The translations under genes and the position numbers were made by a program. From positions 1,756,321-1,820,320 of the forward strand of contig NZ_OCVX01000003.1 in NCBI RefSeq assembly GCF_900232995.1: a DNA stretch of 64,000 nt, read 5' to 3'. This stretch comes from Mycobacterium simulans. Lineage in GTDB: Bacteria; Actinomycetota; Actinomycetes; Mycobacteriales; Mycobacteriaceae. Below the pieces are notes generated by a model. The model ran no database searches. It was given only the letters and a program-made list of their open reading frames with translations, and had not been told where the DNA came from. This document shows positions 19,301-30,700 of the stretch, piece by piece; within the stretch, counting starts at the first letter, position 1, and each line of letters begins with the position of its first letter.

Positions 19301-21788
19301 CTGTGCCGTAGGGGACGCTGCGCACATAAAGTCGTGCGTCCATGGGATGGCAGATGGACCAGATCGCGGCCTCGGTGGCACCGCCGAGACTGAGCATCGA
19401 GGCCCCAGGTGCCATCGACGCGATCTGCTTGGGCTGCGACACCGGAATCCAGTCGCCCGACAACATGATCTGCCTTAGCGTCGGCAGCGGTTCGGTGTCG
19501 GCGTACTCCAGCAGCAATTGCATCTGCGCGGGAACCGAATTCCACACGGTGACATGGTGCTTCGAGATGGCCTGGAACCACGACTGCGGATCGTTGCGTG
19601 CCGTGCCTTCGGAGAATACGATGGCGCCGCCGGCGGCGAGCATCCCGAAGATGTTGTACACCGACAGATCGAAGGTGTGCTGCGATACGGCCAGCACCGA
19701 GTCGGCCGCGCCGATGTTCAGCCGGTCGTTGATGTCGTCCACGGTGTTCATCGCGGCACGGTGACTTACCATGACTCCCTTGGGAGTTCCGGTGGATCCC
19801 GAAGTGAAGATCACGTAGGCCGTGTCGTCGGGGCTTGCCGGCGCGCCGCACGTGGCGGCGGCGGTGTTTGGCGTCCAGGTTGCCGGATCGGCAAGCAGCT
19901 CGTCGACCCGCCCGGCCGGTTCACACAAGACCGCCAGCGAACACTGCTGGGTGATCTGCGCGATCCGGTGGTCCGGCCACTCCACGTCAAGCGGCACGTA
20001 GGCGGCGCCGACCAGCACGGTGCCCAGGATCGCCGCAACCTGACTTGGGCCTTCTGGCAGGCGAATTCCGACATAGTCGCCGAGGCCGACGCCGGCCCGC
20101 GACAGCTCGATGGCGACCGCGTTTGCAGCGGCGAGCAACTCCCCATAGCTGATGGACCGGTCACCATGCCGGATCGCCGCCGCCCGCGGAATCTGTGTCG
20201 CATGATGCAGGAACCCGGACTGCAGCAGGGCGTTCGGCTCTTCCAGCGTTGGGGTAGGGTCGGGCGCCAGCGTCGGCAGCAGCGGCCTGTCCCAGGCCAG
20301 CGGGTCGGTGCTTAACGTCTCGAGCGCACAACGGAAGTCGGCGAACGCACGATCGAGTACGGCATCGCTGATTACCCCATCGCGGGTGTCCCAGTTGATC
20401 TCACACGCACCATCGATTTCGAATACCTGGCAATCCAGCAGCACCTGCGGGGTCTGGCTTAGTCCACGGCCCGGGATGGGACGCAGGAAAGACGCTTCGG
20501 CGCCTTTCACCTGTGTGCCAAAGCCCAACGTCGAGGTGAGCACCACGGGCGAGTGCTCGCCGCGGTGTTCGTCATGGCGCGCCAGCATGCGCGCCACATC
20601 CACGCCGCTGACGGACGCATGGTCCATGTCGTCGAAGAGGCGGGTGCCGATCACTCGCAGGAGTTCGGCGAAGGTGCGCTGCCCACGGACGTCGACTTCC
20701 AACAGGCTGGTACCGGTGAAGTCCCCGACGAGCCGTCCGACTTCTGGGGTGAAGGGATGACGCGCCATCGTCGTGAGGGTCAGCAGAAAGTGGTCGCGGT
20801 CACCGTAGCGGCCCAGGACGGTGCTGAACGCCGCCGTGATCGCCACGCTGGCCGTGGCACCTCGCTCGGTCGCACCTGCGCTGAAGGCGGTGAACTGGTG
20901 GGCCGGCAGGCGCATTGACCGCCGCGAGAAGGTGGGTGAGCCGCTCAGCTCGATCGGCAGCAGCGGCAACGCGATCGGCGGCGGTAGCTGGTCCAGGCGA
21001 GCCTGCCAGTAGTCCAGGTCTCGTTGCCGACGACGGGCCCCGGCGCTCGAGGAGCGGTAGCGGGTGAGGTTCAACAGGTAGTCACGGAAGCTGAAATCTA
21101 CTGCGGGAGGACAATATTCCGGATCGAGCAGACACTGCCCATAGTCGGTCATCAGGATGGAAATGCTGACGAAGTCGGCGATCAGCAGATCGACCGACAC
21201 GTGCACCACGGTGTCATCCGGGCCGATCGTGACCACGATGTCATACATCGGCCCTTCGCCCAGCGGGTAGGTGCGGTTGGCCAGCTCGCCCGCTACGCGC
21301 GCGCGCTCGCGAGCGATGTGCCGACGATCGGAGCTCTCGTGGAGCTGCAGTCCGTCATCGAGGTCGGGGCAGATAATTTGGTAGCCGTCGGGATGGACGA
21401 CACAGCGCAACATGTCATGGGCGTCAACGACTTTGCGCCACGCCGACCGATACGCGTCGGCGCTCGGTCTGGTCACTGCGTGGTCGACGGCGAACTCCGC
21501 ATAGCCGTGACAGCCGACCCCGCCCCAGCGGAACGCCGACGTACGCCCCACCGAATACGAGGCTTGAACGTCGGTGAGCGGAAACGGCTCGAACCTGTCC
21601 TGCGGTGCCCGCAGCACCTCCGTCTCACGGGTCAGCTCCGCAATGATGTCTGGCTTGGCCGCGACCAGTTGCGCTTTCAGATCCGCACTCAAGATGCCTT
21701 GCGGTGCCCGAAAACGCAGGTTCTCACCGTCGACCCAGAGCTGCACGCCGATGCGGCGCACTTGGTCGATCAGCGCGGCGGCGTTCAC
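16314..21788 (-). CDS. NRPS2: docking-Cy-A(Cys)[MT]-PCP-TE, PchF-like
   Basis: A 1824-residue NRPS. Order by residue: TubC-type docking domain (1-55); heterocyclization domain (70-490) with DLLIADFVS matching DxxxxDxxS near 203; adenylation domain from 520 with FTSGSTGTPKG near 663; SAM methyltransferase inserted between A8 and A9 (about 970-1330, motif VLEVGAGVGGTTAD near 1164); A10 as TNGKID near 1382; PCP Ser in IGGDSLL near 1446; thioesterase 1510-1824. By hand alignment to GrsA the specificity residues read D-L-Y-N-M-S-L-I-W-K, essentially the cysteine code. The thioesterase nucleophile motif is GYCMGG, with Cys for Ser. The layout equals PchF: cyclise Cys, N-methylate the reduced ring, release. 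GTG start overlaps the NRPS1 stop. Confidence 0.95.
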   Translation of the reverse strand: MNAAALIDQVRRIGVQLWVDGENLRFRAPQGILSADLKAQLVAAKPDIIAELTRETEVLRAPQDRFEPFPLTDVQASYSVGRTSAFRWGGVGCHGYAEFAVDHAVTRPSADAYRSAWRKVVDAHDMLRCVVHPDGYQIICPDLDDGLQLHESSDRRHIARERARVAGELANRTYPLGEGPMYDIVVTIGPDDTVVHVSVDLLIADFVSISILMTDYGQCLLDPEYCPPAVDFSFRDYLLNLTRYRSSSAGARRRQRDLDYWQARLDQLPPPIALPLLPIELSGSPTFSRRSMRLPAHQFTAFSAGATERGATASVAITAAFSTVLGRYGDRDHFLLTLTTMARHPFTPEVGRLVGDFTGTSLLEVDVRGQRTFAELLRVIGTRLFDDMDHASVSGVDVARMLARHDEHRGEHSPVVLTSTLGFGTQVKGAEASFLRPIPGRGLSQTPQVLLDCQVFEIDGACEINWDTRDGVISDAVLDRAFADFRCALETLSTDPLAWDRPLLPTLAPDPTPTLEEPNALLQSGFLHHATQIPRAAAIRHGDRSISYGELLAAANAVAIELSRAGVGLGDYVGIRLPEGPSQVAAILGTVLVGAAYVPLDVEWPDHRIAQITQQCSLAVLCEPAGRVDELLADPATWTPNTAAATCGAPASPDDTAYVIFTSGSTGTPKGVMVSHRAAMNTVDDINDRLNIGAADSVLAVSQHTFDLSVYNIFGMLAAGGAIVFSEGTARNDPQSWFQAISKHHVTVWNSVPAQMQLLLEYADTEPLPTLRQIMLSGDWIPVSQPKQIASMAPGASMLSLGGATEAAIWSICHPMDARLYVRSVPYGTAMRNQSVHVLTHRGEPAAPWQVGEIHIGGVGLAHGYLGDPARTASAFITHPVSGERLYRTGDYGRVTDDGVIEMLGRRDNQVKIRGHRIELAEIDAALCGIPGVQTAMSTVLGQVPHDRAIAAAVVPDAASDEEMSDRRRSTAAVGESIDRAHRRCTADLDVESLLRFASAARATALDSMCAALGTAAHPGERLTVDELARRLALPDRLHRLLRRWIEVLADEGRVSTHPGSSLELLAHQELSDCNVAWQQVRQLGAAVGYGDDLLAYVGECIQNLPGLLAGTVDPLMLLFPEATVDIATAAYRENLLSRYVNQLVVSAVAARAARATPQRPLRVLEVGAGVGGTTADLLAALATSHVRYVFTDVSNFFLVQARQTFSDYDFVDYRLFDINRPPAAQGFSPCSFDVVVCANVLHNAVNIDDTLVMLNRLLAPGGSLVFIDATAINHPLMISMEFKEGLHGFTDARAGTNSAFLTYAQWNAALERSPFGEVQSFPPPDYPLGRLGQHVFCCESAATAQSLLPAELTERARQVLPSYMVPQQLICIPTLPLTTNGKIDRASVTAELESLRSAARAGSSHLDGQSGNLDDLQTRIGEIWAAVLGLESGHSLSPGSDFFAIGGDSLLMAQAIGRIRREIPEAAGLAWDDLLRAMVSNPTLLAAADAVRGGPTESRPNLSDGAGIGAGIGSPLVYLGTGQGFTPATEIAICVHDGSGGLAPYEQLVPRLRDSGTGLPELYGLQRIPGDGYSGIEPAELFTTLAARYSARIVALSPSKVHLLGYCMGGLLSAEIAKCLEEAGIEVGTVTVVSSYRVPMDVEDDDVLDYCFAQILGVQPEVLGMQVDDDAVRGAFTRARERYADVIPAGALRSMAEPVLAACLERSAEAGDPRLKLLAESGALGQSWDVESLRELRSIFVHSLRAVVHGAAEPFLGDIHFLRQRGDIHFLPTLQEDMTAFWADYCLGTLTISDIAGTHFDCLTGENAQSVAKLLVDSWTQKA

Positions 21789-24700
21789 AACACGCCCTCT
21801 TCGATCTCGGCATCCTCGGCTGGGACGGCCGTTCGAAGCTCTCCTAGCTTTCCTAGCTGTCCCAGCTTTCCTAGCTTTCCCAGCTTTTCAGCGAAGTCGC
21901 CGATCACCGGATTTTCGAACAGCAGCCGCATCGTCGCTGTGGGTGTCACCTCGCGATTGATCTGCTCCACCACCTTGGTGGCGGCGACCGAGTCCCCGCC
22001 GAGTTGGAAGAAATTCTGGCCGGGCTCGACCCGTGGTAGGCCGAGTGCTGCTGCGCAGATCATCGAGACGCGTTGGACGAGTTCATCGGTGGCCGGGGCA
22101 TCGTGCTGCGCGGAATGCGCGGGTGATCCGACCGTGGAGACCATCGCGTGCAGCATCGCGTCGAGGTGGCGCCGTGCGACCTCGGGGGTAATCGCCTGCG
22201 TGACAAAGTCCCATGACAACGACAACGACCCGGCGTTTTCCCACATCTGGAAGTCCAGCACCGTCTGGGGGGTCTGCGAGAGACCGAACACCAACGAGCC
22301 CAGCTCGGCCGAGGATCCGCGCGACGCATCGGCGAGTCCGAGCCCGCTGGTGAAGACCACCGGGAAGAAGGCGTTTGCCGGCTGGCCGTGGTGACGCAGT
22401 AGTTCGCGCTGCAGCCATACCGCATCGGCGGTGCGGTGGGGCAGGTCGGGGATCAGCTGCCGCTGCAGTCGACGTGCCTGTTCCCAGATCGACACGGTCG
22501 TATCGACGCGACATTCCAACAGCAGCAACGACGTGAAATCACCAATGACGTCCTCGATCCCGGGGACGTCGGGATCCCGGTCGAAGAGAGTGACATTGAC
22601 GCAGAAGTCCGCTGTGCCAGCCCAACTAGCCAGCACTCGTGCGTAGTGAGCCAGCAGAAACGAGGCCGCGGTGACCCTCTCGGCTCGACACGACTGCAGG
22701 ATCCTTGTCCAGTCGTCTTGTGCAATAACGGCTTCTGCTCGATCGAACACCGGTTTGTCGATATCCAGTAGCACCTGCGTCGGGGCCAGCTGTGGTGTCG
22801 GCGGCAGCGAGGGCAGGCGTGCGCGCCAGTAGTCGCGGCTCGCGGCAAGCTGCGGCAGCGCAGACTCGTCCGTACCCGGCCACAATTCCGGGTGGTTACG
22901 CACGTAGTTCCCGAAAGTCGTTCGCAAAGGTGGCAATTCGTCCAGACTGCCGCCCCGGTAGAGATGGTCCAGCTGCGCAAGGGCGATCATCATGCTGGTG
23001 CCGTCGAGCATGACGTTGTCCATGCTGATCCCGATGACGGCGCGACCCGCAGCACAGAGCTGCACCCCGAAGTCGATTCCGGGCCGCGTCGTCAGGTCGA
23101 TAACCTGATCGCGCATCCGCGCTCGCACGTCGGGGTAGTCGGAGACTATGGGTTCGATCGGCGCCGGGTGTACGAGGGCGCAAAGCCGCGGAGGTTCGTC
23201 ACCGTCGACCTTGGTTGTCACGGTGCTGCGCAGTCCTGGATGGTGCTGGATGAGTTGCCGCGCGGCCGCATCGAACCTGTCGTGGTCGAAATCGCTCAAC
23301 TCGAACTCGAAATAGCAATGTGCGGCAACGCCGCCCAGCATGAACCCGCCTTCGCGACCCGCAAGATACGCGTGCTGGACGACGGTGAGTGGGAACTCGG
23401 CTTCGTCATGTGGGTGGGGTTGGGTCACCGTCCGATGCGCAGCTGGCGTGGGCTGCGGCGCGGTGGGCACGCCGGCATGCGCCGCGAGCTCGCCCAGCAA
23501 TGGGTAGTTGAACAGGTCGACCAGGGCCAGTCGACCGAAGCCGGCGGCCCGCAGATCGGCGTAGACCCGGGTCGCCACCAGACTGTCACCGCCGAGCTGG
23601 AAAAAATCGTCGGACGCGGTGGGTACGGTGTGCCCCGCAATGTTCAGGTGTCGTTGCCATATTTCGGCAATCGTGGCCAGCACCGATGCGTCGGCGCTGG
23701 AGGTTCGCTCGGGGGCCGCCGAAGGCGGTGGGGTGTGAGTGCCGGGCGCGGCTGGCGGTGGGGTGGCCCGGTGCTGTCGATGGGCAATGATCGCCAGGCC
23801 CGGACCGTCCTGCGTCATCTGCATGGGCTGCCAGCCGTGTTGTGCGATGAACCGCCACCACTGGTCGGCCGCCGGCAACGACCCGGGTGAAAGTAGACCG
23901 GGGTTCAGAACGGCGGCGCTGGCCAGCGTGGCCGAGGTGAGCTCGCAGATCTCGGCCACCCACAGCCAGCCGCGATCGGCCACTGTGAGTGCCTCGAGCG
24001 CCGCTCCCGCCTCGGCCAGCTGGTGCAGTGACCCGCAACAGACCACGACATCGGCCACTGTGTCCAGCTGCTCGGCTGAATTGACCTGACGGATAACCGT
24101 TTTAGCGGGCCGTCCAGCGGCAATTTCGGCCAAGACAGGGTTTGGCTCGAAGCACAGGTATTCATCGACGACCGCGCCAACCAGGCCGCTGAGCCGCTGG
24201 GTGATGAGTCCGGTCCGGGAGCCGACCTCGATGATCCGCAACCGCCTGCCGATCGCTCGTGAATGCTCGAAGATGCGTTCGCTGAGATCGTCGAGCGCCC
24301 ACTGCAGCCGCCCTTCGGCGAGCAACAGCGCCTCGGGGGCAAGCTGTGGGTCGCCGATCAGCGTCCGCGGCGACGCCGTTCCGGCGACGATATCGGCCAA
24401 CCTGTGAGCCGCGCGGGCGGTGTCATGACCGGTCACCAAAGGCTGTTGCTGCCAGCGCCGCACCAGTTCTGCGTACTCGGGGCGGATCCGCACGGTTTCG
24501 CAGAGACGGGCGGCGTCGGCGAGTACCGCACTAGCCCAGTCGGATTCGCCGATTCGCGGCAACTCTTCGATCTGTCCGGCATGACGGCGCACCGCGCGCT
24601 CAAAGTGCGAAAACGCCACCGCCAGTGGTTCGTCGGCGATAACGCCGCCAGCCACGTCCCAGCTGATCCGTGCGCCGCCCGCGTCATCCTCGACTTGGCA

Positions 24701-27700
24701 GTCCAACCACACACCGGGGGTTTGGGTCAGTGTGCGGACACTCGACAACTCCGCTTGTCCCTGTGGGGCCAGGCCGAGCGTGCTGGTGAATACGACCGGG
24801 TAGCCAGCGTTGCCGGCCGAACGCATCGCGGCGAGCTGTCCGGTGGCATCGCCGTCAGTTCCGATCGCACCCCATAGCTGCTCCTGCGCAGCGGTGACCG
24901 CCTCCGGCGAGCCGGGTCGCACGAGGCCGTAGTCGGTGTTACACAGCGCCAGTCGGGTGAAGTTACCGAGCACCTCGCGGTCGGCGGGCGCGTAACTTGG
25001 CCGGTGGGATGCGGGAACCACGACCGCGAAGCGGTCACCGGCGCCGATCGAATGCAGGGCATCGGCGAATGCTTCGAAGATCAGCGCGGTAGGAGTGACG
25101 TGCAACCGCGATGCCCGATCGCGCAGGCCGCGGAATGCGTCGTCGGGCAGCGTGAAGCTCGACCGTGCGAAGCCGACCCGGGCAGTCGGGTCGACGCGTT
25201 GGCCGCTGAGCGGCAATGCCGGCGGTGGGCTGACCGCACTGAAACCCTGCTCGTTGCAACGGCTTTCGATGACAAAGCGGGCAAAGACATCGGCGCTGGG
25301 ATCAACCGGTCGCAGCCGGGGGGTCTGCTGGTAGTCGGCGATGATCGTCGCGATGACGGTGGCCAGGCTGCGGGCGTCCAGGCTCAAGTAGTTGAGCAGC
25401 AGACCGACATACCGTGATGAGTCGGCTGGGGCAAAACACTGGATGACCGGAACCGCCCGCGGATCGAACGGTGCGTCTGCCATGTGTCGCATCAACGCGT
25501 CCGGAGCGGCGGCGTCGACAACGTGGACGGGCACCTCGGCGGCGATGTCGTGTACGCGCTGGCCGGTGTCGGAATCCAGTACACAACGTAGGGCGGCGAA
25601 TTCGTCGACACATCGCCTGACGACAGCTAAGAAGCGGTTCAGGTCGATGCTGCCCGGTGGGGCGATCGCGGCCAGGACAATAGCGAAATACGTTGGAGCC
25701 CGCGTGCTTCCGTGTAGCCCTGAACTGCCGAGCACGTACGCCTGCTGCAGACGGCTCAGCGGAAACTCCGTGTCGTACTGCATCGGTTCGACGGTCGGAA
25801 CAAGCGGGTCGTCTGCAAGCTCACCCAGAATGCAGACCGAGCTGAATTCGCCGAGGGTCTGGCGGCCGAGCAGTTGGCTGACCTCCGCGCCAAAGACGCC
25901 GCTGCGTTTCAGCTGCGCGGTCACCTGTGTTGCGCGCAGACTGTCACCACCGTGCGCGAAGAAGTTGTCGTCTCGGCTGGTGATCGGCACACCGAGTACG
26001 GCGGACCAGACATCGGCGACTAGCTGCTCGACCGGGCTCAGCTCGGTGCCCGATTGCCGGGTTGCCGCGGCTCGCGCGAACGTCTCCACGTCGTTGGCGG
26101 CCTGACTGCGGTCGACCTTGCCGTTTCCGGTGAGCGGCAGCTCGGCTCGACAGCTAAACCATTTCGGAATCATGTACTGCGGCAAGCGAGTTGCCAGGTA
26201 CTTGCGTAGCTGCGCCGCTTCGGAGTCGGTGAGTTCGCCGGCGCCGCGATGCCGGACAATCACGGCTCCCAGCGCTGTGCTGTCATAGACCGGCACCACC
26301 GCTGCGCTGTCGACTAGGGCATGCCCGCGCAAAACGTGTTCGATCTCACCGCACTCGACTCGGTGGCCACCGATTTTGACTTGCGAGTCGAGGCGACCCA
26401 GGAACTGCAACGTGCCGTCGTGCCAGTAGCACCCGAGATCGCCGGTTCGGTACCAGCGACAGCCCGCCTCGTCCTCGAGAAACCGCTCGGCGGTCAGCTC
26501 GGGTGCGTTGTGATAGCCCTGCGCCACACCCGCGCCACCGATCCACAGCTCGCCCGCCACGTAGTCAGGGCAGTCCTGGCCAAGGTTGTCGACAACCCGA
26601 AACATTTGGTTGGACAGCGGGTATCCGTATGGTACCGACACCCATTCGGGGTCGACGTCGACATTTGCTGCCAGGACGAACTCGTTGGACCAGATCGCGG
26701 CTTCCGTCGCCCCACCCATCGCAACCAGACGTGCCTGCGGTGCGGCGCGGTGTAGTCGCCGCGGCATATCCAGCGGAATCCAGTCGCCGGAGAGAAACAC
26801 CGACCGCAAGCTCGGCAGTGCGCCGTCGTTCTCTCCGGCCGCGATCAGCAACATGTCCAGCAACGCCGGAACGGAATCCCAGATCGTCACGCCAAATTCG
26901 GTGATCAAGGCGTTCCAGCGAAATGCGTCGCGGCGCGACTGCTCCGAGAGCGTTACCACGCTAGCGCCAGTGCCGAGTGGGCCAAAAATATCGTAGACGC
27001 TGAGGTCGAAGTCAAGTGCCGACACTGCCAGCAGCGAGTCGGCGGGGCCAACCTCGTTGCGGCGGTTCACGTCGACGATCGTGTTCAGGGCTGTGGCATG
27101 GGAAACCAGCACACCCTTGGGCTCTCCGGTAGAGCCGGAAGTGTAGATCACGTACGCGGTGTTGTCGGGGTCTACCCGAATCGGCTCCGCCGGAGCACAC
27201 TGGATCATCGAATCGATGTCGTGCACGATAGGGTCTGCAATCGCGTTGTGCTCCAAGTGCTTCGACCGAATCAACCCCGACATCCCGGATAGGGCGCAGA
27301 TGCGAGCAAATCGGTCGTCCGGCTGATCCACCCCAACTGGGAGGTAGCTGCACCCCGCCATCAAGACGCCGAAAGCGGCGACGACTTGAGCGGGTCCTTT
27401 GGGCAGCTGTATCCCGATGATCGAGCCCGCAGCGTGCCGCTCAGCCAGCGCGCCGGCGACGCGGCGCGCGTATGTGTCGAGAGCGCCGTAGGACAGCGCG
27501 GAATTCGCGGCCGCGATTGGGTCACCGTGGGGTTGGTCGACGTACTCGTCGGCCGCCCAGCGCAGCGCGATTCGGGAGGGATCGCGCTGCACCTGCTTCT
27601 GGAACGCGTCGTAAAGGAGGCCTTCCGGCCGCGGCGCTGTGGTGGCGTTGCGTTGCTGGCGAATCAGTTCTGAATGCTGCGGCAGATCGATCGTTGCGGG

Positions 27701-30700
27701 AGTGGACCAATCGTGGGCGCCCAGACTCTCCAGCAGACCGACGTAGGCGCCAAACATGTCTGCGACGACACCGGGCGGAAAGCAGCTTGCCCGATAATCC
27801 CACGACACGATCAGGTTGTCGCCGAGGGCGCCCATCTGGTTGTCGATGATCACCTGAGGAGTCATCGAGGCCACCACGCCGACGGTGCCGAGCGTTTCGG
27901 CATCCCGTTGCTGCAGCACAGGCGTGTCCGCCGCGTACGTGAACACGACCGGTGCGATTCCACTATGCCCGGTGCCGTTATACAGCTGGGCTGCAAGCAG
28001 ATCGGTGGATTCGGGTCCGCGGAGCGTGGCACGCAGGCCGCGCTGCGCGCCCCGCGCCTGGTCGGCAAACCCGATCGCGGCGTCGAAAACGGCCCGGTAG
28101 AGGTGTGTCTTGGTGAAATCGCCGATCACGTCCGAGGCGCCCGGTGGCCGGCCGAATGTCGTCACATTGATCAGAAAGTCGTCGGTGCTGCTCCAGCGTT
28201 GCAGCACAAGGGCATAGGCGGCCAGGAAGACCGCGGCCCGAGTGACGCCGTGGGTGCGGCAGGAATCGTCGAGGGCTGCCAGCGCGGTGGCGCCCAAGGT
28301 GTGCTGCTGACGGCGGAACTCGATAACGCGTTCGTCGGCCATAGGCAACTGCGGGCCTTCGGGGAGCCGTTCGACGGCATCCATTGACGCCGTGGGGGCC
28401 GTGCGGGCAGCATCGCTGAACCTCGTTGTCACGGAGGGAAGTTCGTCACCGCGGTACAGTGCGGCCAGATCATGCAGCAATATGCCGATGCTGGTCAGGT
28501 CGGCGATCATCAGATCAACTGCGAAATGCAGGATGCACCCCTCGGGCAGGCGGGTGAGTTCGACCCGCCAGGTGTCTCCGGTTTCGACATCGAATCGATG
28601 GGTGCGCAGCCTGGCGCGAACCTCGTCGAGATGCGGGGCGTGCGCGGCGGCGCCAGCAGCGGACAGATCGTGGACCCGCACCCGCGGGTGGATGTTCTCG
28701 GGTGCGATGCGACATCGGCCAGCGTCGGGAAACACGCTGCGGAGCATCGGGTGTCGACGCGCCAGCGCGTCGAGGGCGGCATCAAGCCGATCCGGGTCGA
28801 TGGTGGCGCCGCAGAGTTCAAAGTACGTTTGGCAACCCACCCCGCCGAGCGGTTGTTCTGGATCACGGCCGACCCAGTACGCACGTTGCAGTGCTGTCGT
28901 TGGTATGTCGGATTCGGTCGTTCCAGGGTCGCGGGTCCGGGTCGGTGGGGCACAGTCGTAGCGCCGCTGCCAATTAGCCAGCGTCGGCTCGGCGTACAGT
29001 TCGGCGAAGTCCAGTTGCCGACCCCGCGCCGCGGACCATTCGACAACCTGTGCGGACATCATCGAGGTTAAGCCCAGCGCGGTTAGATCGGCGTCCGTTG
29101 CGAGGCTGTCGACCCCAACTCCGAGGAGCCCCGCGACGAATTCAGCTAGATCGGTCGCCGGAGATTCGGCTCTTGAGGGTTCATGCCAAGTCGAAACCTC
29201 GTGGACCACATCGAATTTCGCGGCATTGAGCATTTCAAGCGCCTTGCGACGCCGGATTTTCCCGGACGTCGTTCGGGGTAGTACGCGGGGACGCACCCAA
29301 ATGATGCGCTCCGGTGCGGTCTGGTGTACCGCCAGGATCCGGCGGCGCAACACCCGACTTAAGTCGCCGAGGTCTTCGGCCGCGGTCACGGAAGTTTCTA
29401 GGACCAGCCACCATGTGTGGGATGCCTCAGGCTGGACGGCGCACGCGCCGCCGCTGTCGACTCCGCACGGTGTCTCTTCGACGGTCAATTCGATGTCGTT
29501 AGGGAAGTAGTTGCCGCCGCCAACGATGATCAGGTCTCGGTAACGTCCGCAGATGTACAGTTCGCCGTCGCTGCGGAACCCCGCGTCACCGGTACGCAGG
29601 TAGGGCCCCATGCCGTCCGCGGTCGTGGCGCCGAATATTTCGGCAGTGAGCTCCGGCCGACCCCAATATCCTTGCGGCAGTCCCGTTCCGCCGACCCAGA
29701 TCTCGCCGACCTCGCCGTCGGGCAAGACGAGTTGCCGTTGCGGATCCACGATGCGCACGTCCCATTGGAATGTGGTGTCGCCGCAACTAACTAGCGTCCG
29801 CGTGCGTCGCCCTGCCACGGGAACGCTGACTTCGACCGCCCGGCCGTGGTTGAGTTGCTCGGCATCGAAGTCTCTCTGCACCCAGGGCCGCGGGTTGACG
29901 GTCCCAGTAACTCCCAGGCCCGCCTCGGCCAGTCCGTACTGCGGTGCCATGACTTCGGCTCGCAAGCGGGCTGCGCCAAACTTTTCCGTGAAGTCGCGCA
30001 GGGTGGAGGCCCGTACGGGCTCTGCGCCATTCGTGGCCAAGTGCAGACAGGACAGGTCGAGAGATTGGAGCGTCGCGTCGTCGAACGCGTCGACGCAGAG
30101 CCGATAGCCGAAATCTGGCCCGGCAATCCAGTTTCCACGTGCTTCGTGGACGGACTCGAGCCAAATGCGCGGGTTGCGCACAAAATCGAAGGGCGGGATG
30201 AGGGTGGCAATCCCGCCGGTGACCAGGGCCAACATGGCCCCCCAGAAGATGCCCATGTCGTGGTACAGGGGAAGCCAGCTGACCGTATGTATCTTCTCGG
30301 GCTGGTTCCACATCGCCCTGGCGATGGTGAGCTGGCTCAAGATTGTCTGATGGGTATTGATGATCCCCTTCGGCTCCCCGGTGGAGCCCGAGGAGTACTG
30401 CAAAAACGCGACTCGTTCCACGTTGGGTGCCACGTCGGTGGGCGGTCGCGGCGAGCCATCGGCAGCGGAGTCCGGCGTCCTGAGGATAAGTCCGCCTAGC
30501 GCCGAATCGTGTGCCAGCACATCGACAAGGTCGGCGCTGGTATAGACGGCCGACGGTGCACAATCGCGCAGTATGTGTTCGGCCCGTCGGAGAAACCGTT
30601 GCGGGGCATCGGCGGAGGGCAGAAACAGCGGAACCGGGATGATTCCGGCTTCCAGCGCGGCGAGGAACCCAGCCACGTAGTCCGCGTCGCCGGTCTTGGC

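Noticed and set aside
21024..22394. 456-codon plus-strand frame opposite the NRPS junction
   Set aside because: No family features; lies antisense to well-supported NRPS domains.
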